Below, piece after piece: positions 26,947-36,117 of a stretch of DNA of 52,490 bases. Numbering within the stretch: the stretch's first letter is position 1; each line of letters opens with the position of its first letter. A program made the position numbers and the translations under genes. The notes under the pieces were generated by a model, which was not told the origin of the DNA, did no database searches, and saw only the letters and a list, made by a program, of their open reading frames with translations. The DNA is from an uncultured Clostridia bacterium (GTDB taxonomy: Bacteria; Bacillota; Clostridia; TANB77; CAG-508), in contig CANEDP010000009.1 in the NCBI GenBank assembly GCA_947426305.1, positions 1-52,490 of the forward strand, given 5' to 3'.

Positions 26947-27969
26947 CTACAAAATCATCATCGCATCTCCAAAACTGAAAAATTTGTATTTTTCTCTCAC
27001 AGCTTCTTCGTATGCTTTCATTACAAAATCTTTTCCAGCCAAGCTTGATACTAGCATAATTAGCGTTGATTCTGGCAGATGAAAATTCGTAATCAATCTG
27101 TCAATACATTTGAATTGATAGCCTGGATAAATAAAAATATTCGTATCACCTTCTGTTTCTTTTACCTTACCTTTTTCGTCTGCAACTGATTCTAGAACTC
27201 GGCAAGAAGTTGTCCCAACTGCGATAATTTTGTGTCCGCTTTTTTTTGTTTGATTAATCAAATCAGCATCTTCTTTTTTAATATAGTAATGCTCTGAATG
27301 CATATCGTGTTCTTCTACATTTTCTACTTTGACTGGTCGAAATGTACCAATTCCAACGTGCAAAGTCACATTGGCAATGTTAACCCCCTTTTGTTTGATT
27401 TTTTCCAATAATTCCTCGGTAAAATGCAAACCTGCTGTTGGAGCCGCACTTGAACCTTCGTATTTGGCATAAACAGTTTGATATTTGTCATTTTCCTTCA
27501 ATTTTTCCTTAATATAAGGTGGCAGAGGCATTAAGCCAATTTGATCCAAAATTTCGTTAAAAATTCCATTGTATTCAAATATTACTTTGCGATTTCCGCC
27601 TTCTAAAACTTCCAAAACTTCCGCTTTTAGCAAACCATCTCCAAAACTCACTTTACTTCCTGGTTTTAATTTATTGCCTGGGCGAACCATCACTTCCCAA
27701 CTGTCGCCTTCGATTCTCTTCAAAAGCAAAAATTCGATACTAGCTCCTGTATCTTTTTTACCATATAATCTTGCTGGCAAAACCTTGGTATTATTGATTA
27801 CTAAGCAATCTCCCTCACTTAAATATTCCATAACATTTTTGAAAATTTTATGTTCTATTTTCTGTGTCTTGGCATCCATTACCATAAGACGTGCTTCGTC
27901 ACGTTTGTCGTAAGGGTGTTGGGCAATGAGTTCTTGTGGTAAGTCGTAGTTAAAATCGGATACTTTCAT
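26947..27969 (-). CDS. queA: S-adenosylmethionine:tRNA ribosyltransferase-isomerase
   Basis: QueA transfers and isomerises the ribosyl part of SAM onto preQ1 in tRNA to give epoxyqueuosine. The 340-aa protein starts [19 protein letters not shown], the family signature, and contains [16 protein letters not shown] near residue 170 and [21 protein letters not shown] near 292. It completes the queuosine pair with tgt; RhuM is inserted between them. Confidence 0.96.
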   Translation of the reverse strand: MKVSDFNYDLPQELIAQHPYDKRDEARLMVMDAKTQKIEHKIFKNVMEYLSEGDCLVINNTKVLPARLYGKKDTGASIEFLLLKRIEGDSWEVMVRPGNKLKPGSKVSFGDGLLKAEVLEVLEGGNRKVIFEYNGIFNEILDQIGLMPLPPYIKEKLKENDKYQTVYAKYEGSSAAPTAGLHFTEELLEKIKQKGVNIANVTLHVGIGTFRPVKVENVEEHDMHSEHYYIKKEDADLINQTKKSGHKIIAVGTTSCRVLESVADEKGKVKETEGDTNIFIYPGYQFKCIDRLITNFHLPESTLIMLVSSLAGKDFVMKAYEEAVREKYKFFSFGDAMMIL

Positions 27970-27982
27970 TTTTTAGTCCTTT

Positions 27983-29758
27983 CTATTTTAATTTTCCCTC
28001 ATACATATCTTTAAAAATTCCTTCTTTTTGAATTAATTCATCATACGTTCCATCTTCTTCTATTTTTCCTTTATTTAGCACAATAATTCGATTGCAATTT
28101 TTCAAGGTTGTCAATCGGTGCGCAATTGAAATAATGGTTGTATGGTTTTCTTTTTGAAGTTTTTCAATTTCTGTTTGTATGTATTTTTCAGATGTATTAT
28201 CAAGCGCAGAAGTAGCTTCGTCTAAAATCAATATTTTAGGTTTTCTTAGGAAAATTCTGGCAATAGCAATTCTTTGTTTTTGCCCACCTGATAAATTATT
28301 TCCACCTTCTGATATCACAGATTCAAATCGGTCTGGAAGTCCATTGATATAATCATAAATATAGGCTTTTTTTGCCGCTTCTTCAACTTCTTTTTCGCTA
28401 ACTTCTCGCTCTAATCCATAACAAATATTTTCATAAATCGTTCCTGCAATTAAAAATGGTGATTGTGGCACGAGTGCAATCGTTTGTGAAATATCGTTTC
28501 TGGTTAGATGCGCTATATTGTTAGAGCAAATCCAAATTTCTCCCTCTGCTTTTTCTAATTTACAAATTGATTTGATTAAAGAAGATTTTCCACAGCCACT
28601 TGGACCTGCAATTCCTAGGAACATTCCTGTTTCAATTTCTAAATTAAAATCTTGTAAAATAACTTTTTCTTTGTCTTCGTTATAGTAAAAATTCAAATTT
28701 TCAATTTGAATCATTGGTTTTATTTCTTTTTCCTTTGGTTTTTCCGTCAAAAGACGATACGAAAAATCATTTGGAATTTCTACCATATGAAAAAAGTCAG
28801 TTGCCAAAACCGTGCATTCGGAAAGTTCATCAAAAATTCGATGTAATTCTTCCAATGGCTTGATGAGTTGATTAAAACACAAGTAAGCCGTCAGCACACT
28901 TCCTACAGAAATGATATTTTTCGTTGCTAAATAGGTCGATATTCCTATAATTAATACCGTAAAAAAAGCTTCATTGATGAATTTTAAGCAATCGTATTTT
29001 GCCATTGCTTTATGATGTTTCATTTCCTTTTTTCTTAAAAATTCAGATTTCTGATCAAATCGATTGGTCTCAAATCTTACACTATCACTGATTCTTATAA
29101 CTTCGATTCCATTGATTAATTCGACAATCGTTCCGTCCATTTCTGATTTACTTTCCAATAGCTCCACTCGAATTCCTTTTTGACTACTGATTTGTTTCAA
29201 TACAATGAAAATTCCTAAAGGAATGACCGCCATCATCGATAAAGCCAAGATAAATGGTAAGGTAATAAATATCGTTATAATGGCTGCTATGCTGTTGAAT
29301 ACAGCAGGTGCAAAATCCATAAATAGTAGTTTTTCTAGCTTGACCGTTCCTTCTAAACATCGATTCATTTTTCCATGAATATTTCCTGTCATATTTTCTC
29401 TAAAATAAGAAAGTGGCGCCATGAGTAATGATTTGATAACCATACCTCTTGCACGTTTTTCTGTTTTCGTTGCTGTGTCTTCGACCATGACTCTTCTGAT
29501 GATTTTTATGATTTCATTGGCTACATTGACAATCAATATCAAAATTAAAAAAGGAATGACTTTTGCAAAAGCAACTTCCGTTTGCACTAAAATATCGTCC
29601 GTAAGCCAGCCGATTGCTTTGGGCGTAACTTGTGTTAATCCTGCTGAAATTACCATAATAACAAGAATTAGTAAAAACGCTAGTTTTTGTTTATTTTCTA
29701 GTAAATTGTAAATCTTTTTTAAAATTTGTTTTAGTCCTTCTTTTTCTCTTTTTTTCAT
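27983..29758 (-). CDS. ABC transporter, fused membrane and ATPase domains
   Basis: The 591-aa half-transporter has a six-helix membrane domain (about 20-320) and an NBD with Walker A GPSGCGKSS near residue 383, signature NLSGGQKQRIAIARI near 487, Walker B ILILDEATSALD near 509 with the catalytic Glu, and the switch His in ISIAHRLTT. All catalytic residues are canonical, so it can act as a homodimer exporter of lipid, drug or peptide. It lies 13 bp after queA's start side, between coaE and queA; the substrate is unknown. This gene has about a dozen out-of-frame CGG triplets but none in frame. Confidence 0.9.
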   Translation of the reverse strand: MKKREKEGLKQILKKIYNLLENKQKLAFLLILVIMVISAGLTQVTPKAIGWLTDDILVQTEVAFAKVIPFLILILIVNVANEIIKIIRRVMVEDTATKTEKRARGMVIKSLLMAPLSYFRENMTGNIHGKMNRCLEGTVKLEKLLFMDFAPAVFNSIAAIITIFITLPFILALSMMAVIPLGIFIVLKQISSQKGIRVELLESKSEMDGTIVELINGIEVIRISDSVRFETNRFDQKSEFLRKKEMKHHKAMAKYDCLKFINEAFFTVLIIGISTYLATKNIISVGSVLTAYLCFNQLIKPLEELHRIFDELSECTVLATDFFHMVEIPNDFSYRLLTEKPKEKEIKPMIQIENLNFYYNEDKEKVILQDFNLEIETGMFLGIAGPSGCGKSSLIKSICKLEKAEGEIWICSNNIAHLTRNDISQTIALVPQSPFLIAGTIYENICYGLEREVSEKEVEEAAKKAYIYDYINGLPDRFESVISEGGNNLSGGQKQRIAIARIFLRKPKILILDEATSALDNTSEKYIQTEIEKLQKENHTTIISIAHRLTTLKNCNRIIVLNKGKIEEDGTYDELIQKEGIFKDMYEGKLK

Positions 29759-29777
29759 TAAATTTGTCCTACCTTTG

Positions 29778-30380
29778 CTAAAAATAAAATTTGTTAAGAA
29801 TTTGATTCATTCTTTGGGTTAACATTTCGATTGTGGTATTTTCATCATTTTCAATCACACAATCTGCATTTTTTCTGTAAAATTCATTGGTTTGCTGAAT
29901 TTCTAATCTTGCTTTAGCAACCTCTTCTAGAATGTGGTCGCGTTTGCAAATTCGGTTGATTTTTAGTTCAATCGGTGCTTGCATCGCAATCGTAAAATCA
30001 CAATATTTTTCTAAGCCTGCTTCAAAAAGCAAGGGAGCATCAATGATGACAATTTTTATATCGTCTGGTAAATCATTCGTCTGTTGCATAATGGCTGGAA
30101 CAAGATGCTTAAATGTGATACAATTTAGTTTTTGGCGTTTACTGTCATCATGATAAATCAGTTCAGCCAGTTTTTTGCGGTTTAGACCGCCATTTTCCAA
30201 AAGAATATCATCCTGTTGAAAAGCCTGTTTAATTTCTAAAAAATAATCTGTTTGTGAATTTGTCAAATTTTTCGCAATTTGGTCAACATTGATAATTTTG
30301 ACATCTTTTTTTTGACTTAATATTTCACATATCGTCGTCTTCCCTGAACCAGACGAACCAGTTATTCCAATGATTTTCAT
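29778..30380 (-). CDS. coaE: dephospho-CoA kinase
   Basis: CoaE phosphorylates dephospho-CoA, the last step of coenzyme A synthesis. The 200-aa protein starts MKIIGITGSSGSGKTTIC with the P-loop at residues 8-16 and contains the CoaE segment IVIIDAPLLFEAGLEKYCD near 108-126 and RICKRD (LID region) near 147. Length and order are typical. Confidence 0.94.
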   Translation of the reverse strand: MKIIGITGSSGSGKTTICEILSQKKDVKIINVDQIAKNLTNSQTDYFLEIKQAFQQDDILLENGGLNRKKLAELIYHDDSKRQKLNCITFKHLVPAIMQQTNDLPDDIKIVIIDAPLLFEAGLEKYCDFTIAMQAPIELKINRICKRDHILEEVAKARLEIQQTNEFYRKNADCVIENDENTTIEMLTQRMNQILNKFYF

Positions 30381-30389
30381 AGTTTCTCC

Positions 30390-31247
30390 TTAAATTTTAA
30401 TCAACACAATACTAATTACAATCAAAATTCCTGCTATAATTTTTCTAAGCAAATTGTCTTTTTCGTTCAAAAATAAATAACCAACAACCACATTGGAAAT
30501 AACCGTTAAACTTCCTATTGGCGCAACAATGCTCACATTTTGCAATTGATAGGCTCTTAAAATTGCAATAATCGATAACGACCAAGTGATTCCAGTTGTG
30601 AATATCACTTTTTTATCAGCCTTCTTAAACTCATTTTTAATCTCCGAAAATTTGATTCTTTCCACGAAACAAATTAAAAACGCTGGAATTCCTAAAGTTA
30701 ATGCAACATAGAATGGCAAATTAAAATTGTCAGAAATATTAACATCTAAGAATAAGGCTATCGTATACGCAATATTAGCAAGCACTCCAAGCCAAATATA
30801 GCGATTCATTTTAAATTGACCTTTTCTGTAAAAAATAAAAACATTGCTAAATATAATTAACATAGCACCTATAAATTTATGCAAAATAAAATCTTCCTTG
30901 GCAAAAGCAATCCCCGCTAATATCATAAAAGTTGTTGATAATTGTTTTAGCATACTAAAAGTAGAGGCTTCTATTCCACTTCTTACCGTCGTATTAACTC
31001 GATCGGTTATTGCATAAAAAATTATCGATAGTCCCAAAAAAGCATATACTTTGATGTCACTTGGAAATTTTATTGCAAAAAACGGACAAATTAGTAAAGC
31101 AGCTATCACACCAATCATTTCAAGAACAACAGTTAATGCTCCTGCGTTATTCAAGTTTTTCGTAGAAATTTTATAAAATTGCGTAAATATCGTAGACAGC
31201 ACGATATACAGCACAACATAGAATCCCCAATTATCTAATAAATTCAT
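30390..31247 (-). CDS. EamA/DMT superfamily transporter
   Basis: The 285-aa protein has about ten hydrophobic helices in two repeats of five, as in drug/metabolite transporters. The second half ends with NVSIVAPIGSLTVISNVVVGYLFLNE, the typical EamA region near residues 235-260. The substrate is unknown. It starts with a good ribosome site and is followed by coaE after 9 bp. Confidence 0.85.
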   Translation of the reverse strand: MNLLDNWGFYVVLYIVLSTIFTQFYKISTKNLNNAGALTVVLEMIGVIAALLICPFFAIKFPSDIKVYAFLGLSIIFYAITDRVNTTVRSGIEASTFSMLKQLSTTFMILAGIAFAKEDFILHKFIGAMLIIFSNVFIFYRKGQFKMNRYIWLGVLANIAYTIALFLDVNISDNFNLPFYVALTLGIPAFLICFVERIKFSEIKNEFKKADKKVIFTTGITWSLSIIAILRAYQLQNVSIVAPIGSLTVISNVVVGYLFLNEKDNLLRKIIAGILIVISIVLIKI

Positions 31248-31327
31248 ATTTATTCTCCTTCTTGTTTTTTTTGAAAAATATTAACTAAGTCATTTGTAAC
31301 TCACGTACACAGTAGGTTTCTTTGGAA

Positions 31328-31354
31328 GTTAGTATTTTCTATGAAAATACTAAC
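31328..31354 (-). terminator. hairpin after rnhA
   Basis: A perfect 12-bp stem (GTTAGTATTTTC with GAAAATACTAAC) around a 3-nt loop lies downstream of rnhA. A clear T-run is absent, so it may be an RNA-protecting or weak terminator hairpin. Confidence 0.45.
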
Positions 31355-31371
31355 TAAGATATCCGTAAAGC

Positions 31372-31818
31372 TCATTCTTCACTAACAGCTAACTTAATCG
31401 CACTTGTTGCCAAAAAATCACATCGATTATTCCATTCATTATCACTATGCCCTTTTACTTTGATAAACGTCGTTTTATGTTTTTTCGTCAAATCATACAA
31501 TTCTTCCCATAATTCACGATTTTTTACTGGCTCTTTTCCTGCTGTTTTCCAATTATTTTTCTGCCAATTATAAATCCAACCTTGATTAAACGCATTTACC
31601 ACATAAGCACTATCACTATAAACTTCCACTTCACATTCAAATTTCAGCATTTTTAATGCTTCCAAAACCGCTGTTATTTCCATGATATTATTTGTCGTAT
31701 CCTTTTTGGCTCCTGAAATTTCTTTTTTCGTGCCATCACACATCAAAACAGCTCCCCAACCTCCTGGTCCAGGATTTCCAGAACAAGCACCGTCTGTATA
31801 AATCATTACTTTTTTCAT
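31372..31818 (-). CDS. rnhA: ribonuclease HI
   Basis: RNase HI removes RNA from RNA-DNA hybrids. The 148-aa protein has [16 protein letters not shown] with the first catalytic Asp (residue 8), NIMEITAV with the Glu (about 47), [13 protein letters not shown] with the second Asp (about 69), and the last catalytic Asp in NNRCDFLAT (about 134). The basic-protrusion helix is present ([16 protein letters not shown]). Confidence 0.96.
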   Translation of the reverse strand: MKKVMIYTDGACSGNPGPGGWGAVLMCDGTKKEISGAKKDTTNNIMEITAVLEALKMLKFECEVEVYSDSAYVVNAFNQGWIYNWQKNNWKTAGKEPVKNRELWEELYDLTKKHKTTFIKVKGHSDNEWNNRCDFLATSAIKLAVSEE

Positions 31819-31895
31819 AAAACTCTTTCCTTTTTTTCATGTTTATGATATTATATCAGTAAATCATAAATTTTACAAGATAGGTGGTGATTTTT

Positions 31896-33124
31896 TTGAG
31901 TGGAATTTTAGCAGTTATATCCGAATATAATCCATTTCATAATGGACACGTCAAACATTTAGCCTATTCCAAACAATTAACAAAAGCCGATTTTTCCATG
32001 GCAATCATAACTGGCAATTTCGTTCAACGTGGCGAGCCTTCTCTTGTTGACAAATGGACAAAAGCCGAAATGGCTTTAAAAGCAGGGTTTGACATTGTTC
32101 TTGAATTACCTACGATTTATTCGATTTCAAGTGCAGAAAATTTTGCTGGGGGCGCTGTCAAAATTTTAAATAGTTTGGGGATTGTCGACTATTTGTCATT
32201 TGGAAGTGAACTGGGCGAAATTGCTCCTTTGGACGATTTAGCCAATCTTTTATATAAAGAGCCAAAAGAACTTTCTTCTCTCATACACCAGCACCTAAAA
32301 ACTGGTGTATCTTATCCACGCGCTCGTGAGATGGCTTTGATGCAGTTTTTAGGAAATAATAAAACCTACAAACAAGCCTTAACAAGTCCTAACAATATTT
32401 TGGGAATTGAATATTTAAAAGCACTTAAAAAATACAAATCTTCCATCAAACCAATTACAATTAAACGTGAATACAGTGACCACAATTCCACTACCATCAA
32501 AAAAGGAATCGCCAGCAGTACCACAATTCGCATGATGTTGCAAAAAAAGAAAAACATTCATACCGTCGTTCCGTTTGAAACATATGAACTCTTGGAAAAA
32601 CAAATCGAAGAACGGAAAAATTGTCACTGGTTTGACAGCTTTTGAAAAAGAAATCATTTATGCTTTGCGTCGTATGACTTTACCAGAAATCGCCTCTTTA
32701 CCCGATGTTTCCGAAGGATTAGAAAACAAAATCAAAATGGCTGCCAATAATTGCAACAATTTAAAAGACTTGATGAATCAAATCAAATCCAAGCGTTTTA
32801 CACGGAACGCGTATTCAGCGAATTTTGCTGTATGCGCTCTTGAATATCACGCAAAAAGATATGAATAGCGCAAAAAAAATCACACCATATATTCGTGTTT
32901 TGGGCTTTAATAAACATGGCAAAAAAATTGTTTCCGCAATTGCTAAACAAAATCCGAAAACACATATCATTATTTCAGTCAATAAATTCATGGAAAATAA
33001 TACGGATCATCACCTAAGAAATATGCTATCCAAAGATATTCTTGCCACCAATATTTATACATTGGCTTATCAAAATGAGCCTGTGGCAAATTTGGATTAT
33101 ACGCATAAGGTGATTGAGATTTAA
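31896..33124 (+). CDS. tmcAL: tRNA(Met) cytidine acetate ligase, with two +1 frameshifts at CGG
   Basis: TmcAL makes N4-acetylcytidine at the wobble base of elongator tRNA-Met from acetate and ATP. The TTG start at 31896 is chosen because AGGTGG lies eight bases before it and the family start (SGILAVISEYNPFHNGHVKH, with the HxGH nucleotidyltransferase motif) follows. There are two breaks. CGG at 32613-32615 must lose its C to give QIEEGKIVTGLTAFEKEI, and CGG at 32803-32805 must lose its C to give KRFTGTRIQRILLYALLNIT. With both shifts the product is about 408 aa, normal for the family. The gene is on the plus strand, so the CGG rule follows the coding strand, not the sequence strand. Confidence 0.92.
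32613..32615 (+). other. first CGG +1 frameshift site in tmcAL
   Basis: Plus strand GAA-CGG-AAA-AAT. Dropping the C gives GAA-GGA-AAA-ATT (EGKI) and rejoins the family frame; frame 0 stops ten codons later. Confidence 0.92.
32803..32805 (+). other. second CGG +1 frameshift site in tmcAL
   Basis: Plus strand ACA-CGG-AAC-GCG. Dropping the C gives ACA-GGA-ACG-CGT (TGTR) before the conserved RIQRILLYALL helix. The site is 190 bp after the first. Confidence 0.9.
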
Positions 33125-33756
33125 GGAGAATTTGTTTTTTCTTTTTCTTGCTTGTTCATTGATATATTTAACAATTCTTTTAACTTTTTATCCGATAGAA
33201 TTCTATTAGTTGATATATTTTTGGCTATATAGGTTAATTTTTGATATTTAAAATCTTTTACATCTTTGGTAAGGATTCCAATAATTCGATTTGGATTTAA
33301 CGTATAATCTCTAATATCTCCTTTTAACAGAGTTTTAGGATAATTAATTTTTTCTCCTTCGTCAAATCCTATCATGATATTATTATTTCCTGCAAGTTTT
33401 GTAATGGATAAATACACCTTATTTTGTTTAAAATTACCTATCATTTTTGCATAAAAATTTAAATTGATAAATTTTATTAAGTTATCTAGTTTTAATCCTG
33501 TTGTGCTATCCTTGTAATCAAAATCTTGTAACTTTAATCGATTTTTTCTGGCTTTATAAGAAAACTCATAAGCATTTAACTTAGTTTTTACTCCTGACAA
33601 ATGCTTAAAATGTTCTTTTAAAAAAGTTACCTCATAATATTCTATTTCATTATTTTCTAAATATATCAACAATACATTTTTATTCATTAAATTTTCTTCA
33701 TACAATTTTGCAGCCTGTTTTATTAGATTTAAGTCATTGATTTTGTCTCTTTTCAT
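33121..33756 (-). CDS. PBECR4-domain nuclease-like protein, candidate toxin
   Basis: The 211-aa protein resembles PBECR4 proteins (a family named for Barnase-EndoU-ColicinE5/D-RelE-like nucleases). Recognisable features are the N-terminal LYEENLMNKNVLLIYLENN, the segment VTFLKEHFKHLSGVKTKLNA (about 45-64), YAKMIGNF (about 100) and YPKTLLKGDIRDYTLNPNRI (about 138-157). BECR-fold enzymes cut RNA, and many are toxins. No antitoxin protein gene is adjacent. Instead a promoter, tandem hairpin repeats and a terminator-like hairpin lie directly upstream, the layout of type III toxin-antitoxin loci. Its 3' end overlaps the tmcAL stop on the other strand. The family call is from memory of conserved segments. 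Confidence 0.65.
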   Translation of the reverse strand: MKRDKINDLNLIKQAAKLYEENLMNKNVLLIYLENNEIEYYEVTFLKEHFKHLSGVKTKLNAYEFSYKARKNRLKLQDFDYKDSTTGLKLDNLIKFINLNFYAKMIGNFKQNKVYLSITKLAGNNNIMIGFDEGEKINYPKTLLKGDIRDYTLNPNRIIGILTKDVKDFKYQKLTYIAKNISTNRILSDKKLKELLNISMNKQEKEKTNSP

Positions 33757-33775
33757 ACTCCTCCTAAAGCGAAAA

Positions 33776-33807
33776 GGAATGAATTATATCGCAATATAAT
33801 TCATTCC
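33776..33807 (-). terminator. strong hairpin between repeat leader and PBECR4 gene
   Basis: A perfect 14-bp stem (GGAATGAATTATAT, 33776-33789, with ATATAATTCATTCC, 33794-33807) has a 4-nt loop. On the minus strand it is followed by TTTTCGCTTT and then the ribosome site, so it would stop some but not all transcripts before the toxin-like gene. Confidence 0.65.
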
Positions 33808-33822
33808 CCCATGATTGATTAA

Positions 33823-33926
33823 TTGATTGTCCGCCAATCTGTAAGCCATTTTGCTTACTGAATTTTCAGGTTAGTTGATTGCCTGCCAATCTATGAGTCC
33901 TATGTCTCATCGAAATTTCGGATTAT
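33823..33926 (-). repeat. two tandem 52-nt structured repeats in the PBECR4 leader
   Basis: Units 33823-33874 and 33875-33926 align without gaps at 36 of 52 positions. Each can form three hairpins: GATTG/CAATC, a variable stem (GTAAGC/GCTTAC in one unit, ATGAG/CTCAT in the other) and TGAA/TTCA or CGAA/TTCG. Three base pairs change in a compensated way between the units (positions 19:36, 21:34 and 37:46 of the unit), which points to a selected RNA structure. A third, diverged unit (33927-33962; GGTG/CACC and TGATAGA/TCTATCA hairpins) lies nearest the promoter. Confidence 0.75.
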
Positions 33927-33977
33927 TTTGGTGTCAATCCACCCTGATAGATTTACTCTATCATTTTTATTATATTC

Positions 33978-34006
33978 ATTATAGCATAAAAAAATTAATT
34001 TTACAA
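33978..34006 (-). promoter_or_regulatory. promoter of the repeat leader and PBECR4 gene
   Basis: Minus strand TTGTAA (34001-34006) and TATAAT (33978-33983) with a 17-nt spacer. Transcription would start near 33971, giving a leader of about 215 nt that contains the tandem repeats. Confidence 0.7.
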
Positions 34007-34116
34007 GGCCTTTTTAGCAACTTTTTTCATAAATATGACCTTAACTTTTATTGTGTTACATTTATGTTAATTTGTCAACTTAACAAAATCCTTATTCTAT
34101 GCTCTTTCCTAATTTA

Positions 34117-34672
34117 CTAAATTTCAAACTCCGCTCCAGCAAACAACTTCTTTACTTGCGTCACACCTTTTAATTGTTCGCCAAAATACTCAATCACTTC
34201 ATCTGTTGTACAATGTCCCATATATGCACTTTGCACATGATTGTCTTTGAAATATTGCCATTCCTGAATCGTCCTGCAAATAATCTGTTTTTTCATTTTC
34301 TAAAACAGTCGGCAAATTCTTAACTGGCACTTCAAATTTTCTCTCAATTTCCCCAAGAAGCCATACATTTTCAAACACTTCATATGGCTCTCTTGTTTCA
34401 ATTAGGTCAAATTTTTCCAATAATTCTTCCCTTGTTTGATTAATACCTGCATACTCCATATTTCTTGCTAAGCTGTACCTTTTCGTATAGCATTCTGGAT
34501 GCAAAATCACCGTTTTCTTTGTATTCAAATATTTAAGCCCATTTCCATGGTCCCAATGTCCATGACTCAAAACAATCGTATTTACTTCGTCTAAATTAAC
34601 ACCTAATGTTTCAGCATTTTTCAAAAATGCATCTGTTATTCCCGCATCCAAAAGTAATTTCTGTTTGTCAAT
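34117..34672 (-). pseudogene. decayed metallo-beta-lactamase-fold gene
   Basis: What remains is the metal site (TIVLSHGHWDHGNGL) and flanking segments, but three lesions are visible. The N-terminus is missing: in-frame coding runs back only to the stop of pgi ([17 protein letters not shown] lies directly against it). About 60-80 residues of the middle, where the family has its second metal-binding region, are missing. The frame also shifts near GAC-GAT at about 34271, after which EWQYFKDNHVQSAYMGHCTT and the usual C-terminus can be read to a TAG at 34117. No CGG is at this shift, so it is ordinary decay and a useful contrast with the CGG sites. A TTG start at 34651 would make only a fragment. 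Confidence 0.8.
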
Positions 34673-34673
34673 T

Positions 34674-35975
34674 TCAGTACCCTGGCTTCTCCAACAAACG
34701 GAACATATTTTTCTTATATTCCTCCACTCCCGGCTGATTGAATGGATTTACGCCTAGCAAATAGCCCGACATCGCTACTGCTTTTTCAAAAAAGTAAATC
34801 AATTCTCCGATGTTTTCTTCATCTAATTTTTCAATTTCAATTAACAAGTTTGGCACGTTTCCATTCACGTGTGCTTGAATTGTCCCCTCCATTGCTTTGG
34901 CATTGACATAGCCCATTTCTTTTCCTGCTAAATAATTCAGTCCATCCAAATTCTGGTCATCTGCTTGAATCGTAATTTCAGAAGAATTTGTTTTCACTTT
35001 TAGAACCGTTTCCATTAAATTTCTTTCGCCATCTTGAATGTATTGTCCCATGGAATGCAAATCGGTTGTTAAATCGACTCCTGCTGGGAAAATTCCTTTT
35101 TTGTCTTTTCCTTCGCTTTCTCCATAAAGCTGTTTCCACCATTCTGTAAAATAGTGCAATTTTGGCTCATAATTTGCCAAAATCTCAATTGTTTTACCAG
35201 AACGATATAACAAATTTCGAACTAACGCATATTTATAACAATCATTATACTTTATTTCTGGCTCATTATATTTATCTTGCGCCAATTTCGCACCTGCCAT
35301 TAGTTTTTCGATATCAATTCCAGCCACAGCAATTGGCAATAATCCAACTGCAGTTAAAACCGAAAATCTTCCACCAACATTATCTGGAATAACAAATGTT
35401 TCGTATTTTTCCTTATCTGATAAAGTTTTCAAAGCACCTTTTTCTTTGTCTGTTGTCACAAAAATTCTCTCACGAGCGCCTTTGGGTCCATATTTATTTT
35501 CCAAAACTTCTCTAAAAATTCGAAACGCGATTGCAGGCTCTGTTGTAGTTCCAGATTTGGAGATGACATTGACAGAAAAATCTTTGTCAGCAATCAAATC
35601 CAACAAATCATTCACATAAACAGGACTAATATTATTTCCCACATACAAGATTTGTGGTGTTTTTCTTTTCTTAGAAGATTGTAAATTATAAAATGAATTC
35701 GTTAGCGCATCAATCACCGCTCTTGCGCCCAAATACGAACCACCAATTCCAATCACAACCAAAACTTCAGAATTCTTTTGAATTTTACTTGCCGATTCTT
35801 GAATTCTTTGAAATTCTTGTTTATCATAATTCGTTGGGAGTTCCACCCAGCCTAAAAATTCATCTTGGTTATTGGCATTTTCATGTATCCTTTTATGAAT
35901 TTTCGCAATCTCCTGACTATATTCTTGAAATACTCTTTCTTGAATACTCGAATTATCAAAGTTAAATTTAATCAT
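34674..35975 (-). CDS. pgi: glucose-6-phosphate isomerase
   Basis: Pgi interconverts glucose-6-phosphate and fructose-6-phosphate. The 433-aa protein has [19 protein letters not shown] near residue 73, [18 protein letters not shown] near 135 and the family segment [20 protein letters not shown] near 200, with [14 protein letters not shown] near 310. The C-terminus (RLLEKPGY) ends about ten to fifteen residues earlier than many Bacillota homologues and abuts the decayed lactamase gene, so a deletion may have trimmed it. GlmS, which uses its product fructose-6-phosphate, is encoded divergently next to it. Confidence 0.95.
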   Translation of the reverse strand: MIKFNFDNSSIQERVFQEYSQEIAKIHKRIHENANNQDEFLGWVELPTNYDKQEFQRIQESASKIQKNSEVLVVIGIGGSYLGARAVIDALTNSFYNLQSSKKRKTPQILYVGNNISPVYVNDLLDLIADKDFSVNVISKSGTTTEPAIAFRIFREVLENKYGPKGARERIFVTTDKEKGALKTLSDKEKYETFVIPDNVGGRFSVLTAVGLLPIAVAGIDIEKLMAGAKLAQDKYNEPEIKYNDCYKYALVRNLLYRSGKTIEILANYEPKLHYFTEWWKQLYGESEGKDKKGIFPAGVDLTTDLHSMGQYIQDGERNLMETVLKVKTNSSEITIQADDQNLDGLNYLAGKEMGYVNAKAMEGTIQAHVNGNVPNLLIEIEKLDEENIGELIYFFEKAVAMSGYLLGVNPFNQPGVEEYKKNMFRLLEKPGY

Positions 35976-36052
35976 ATTTTCCTCCTATGTTTTACATTTC
36001 AAATTAACTATATCATAACAAATTTTACATTGCAATAAATTTTTTTCTAATT

Positions 36053-36084
36053 TTCACAAAATAAACACAAAAATAATATATAAT
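36053..36084 (+). promoter_or_regulatory. probable glmS promoter
   Basis: TTCACA (36053-36058) precedes TATATA (36077-36082, 18-nt spacer) and TATAAT (36079-36084). The ATG is only about 34 bp further on, so there is no room for a glmS ribozyme in this leader. Confidence 0.4.
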
Positions 36085-36117
36085 AGAAAGGAAGTTTAAA
36101 TTTAAAAGGAGGATTTT

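Noticed and set aside
33927..33960. T-box leader, because the minus strand reads AGGGTGGATTGACACC
   Set aside because: The T-box antiterminator needs AGGGTGG followed by ACCGCG; that part and the specifier stem are missing, and the gene is not an aminoacyl-tRNA synthetase or amino-acid gene.
33776..33962. CRISPR array
   Set aside because: There are only two adjoining 52-nt units with no spacers and no cas genes; the units are diverged hairpins.
34199..34651. The lactamase fragment as another CGG-shift gene
   Set aside because: Its frame change is at GAC-GAT, not at CGG, and the middle and start of the domain are missing.
35976..36117. glmS ribozyme upstream of glmS
   Set aside because: The promoter is only about 34 bp from the ATG, leaving no room for the 150-nt or longer ribozyme.
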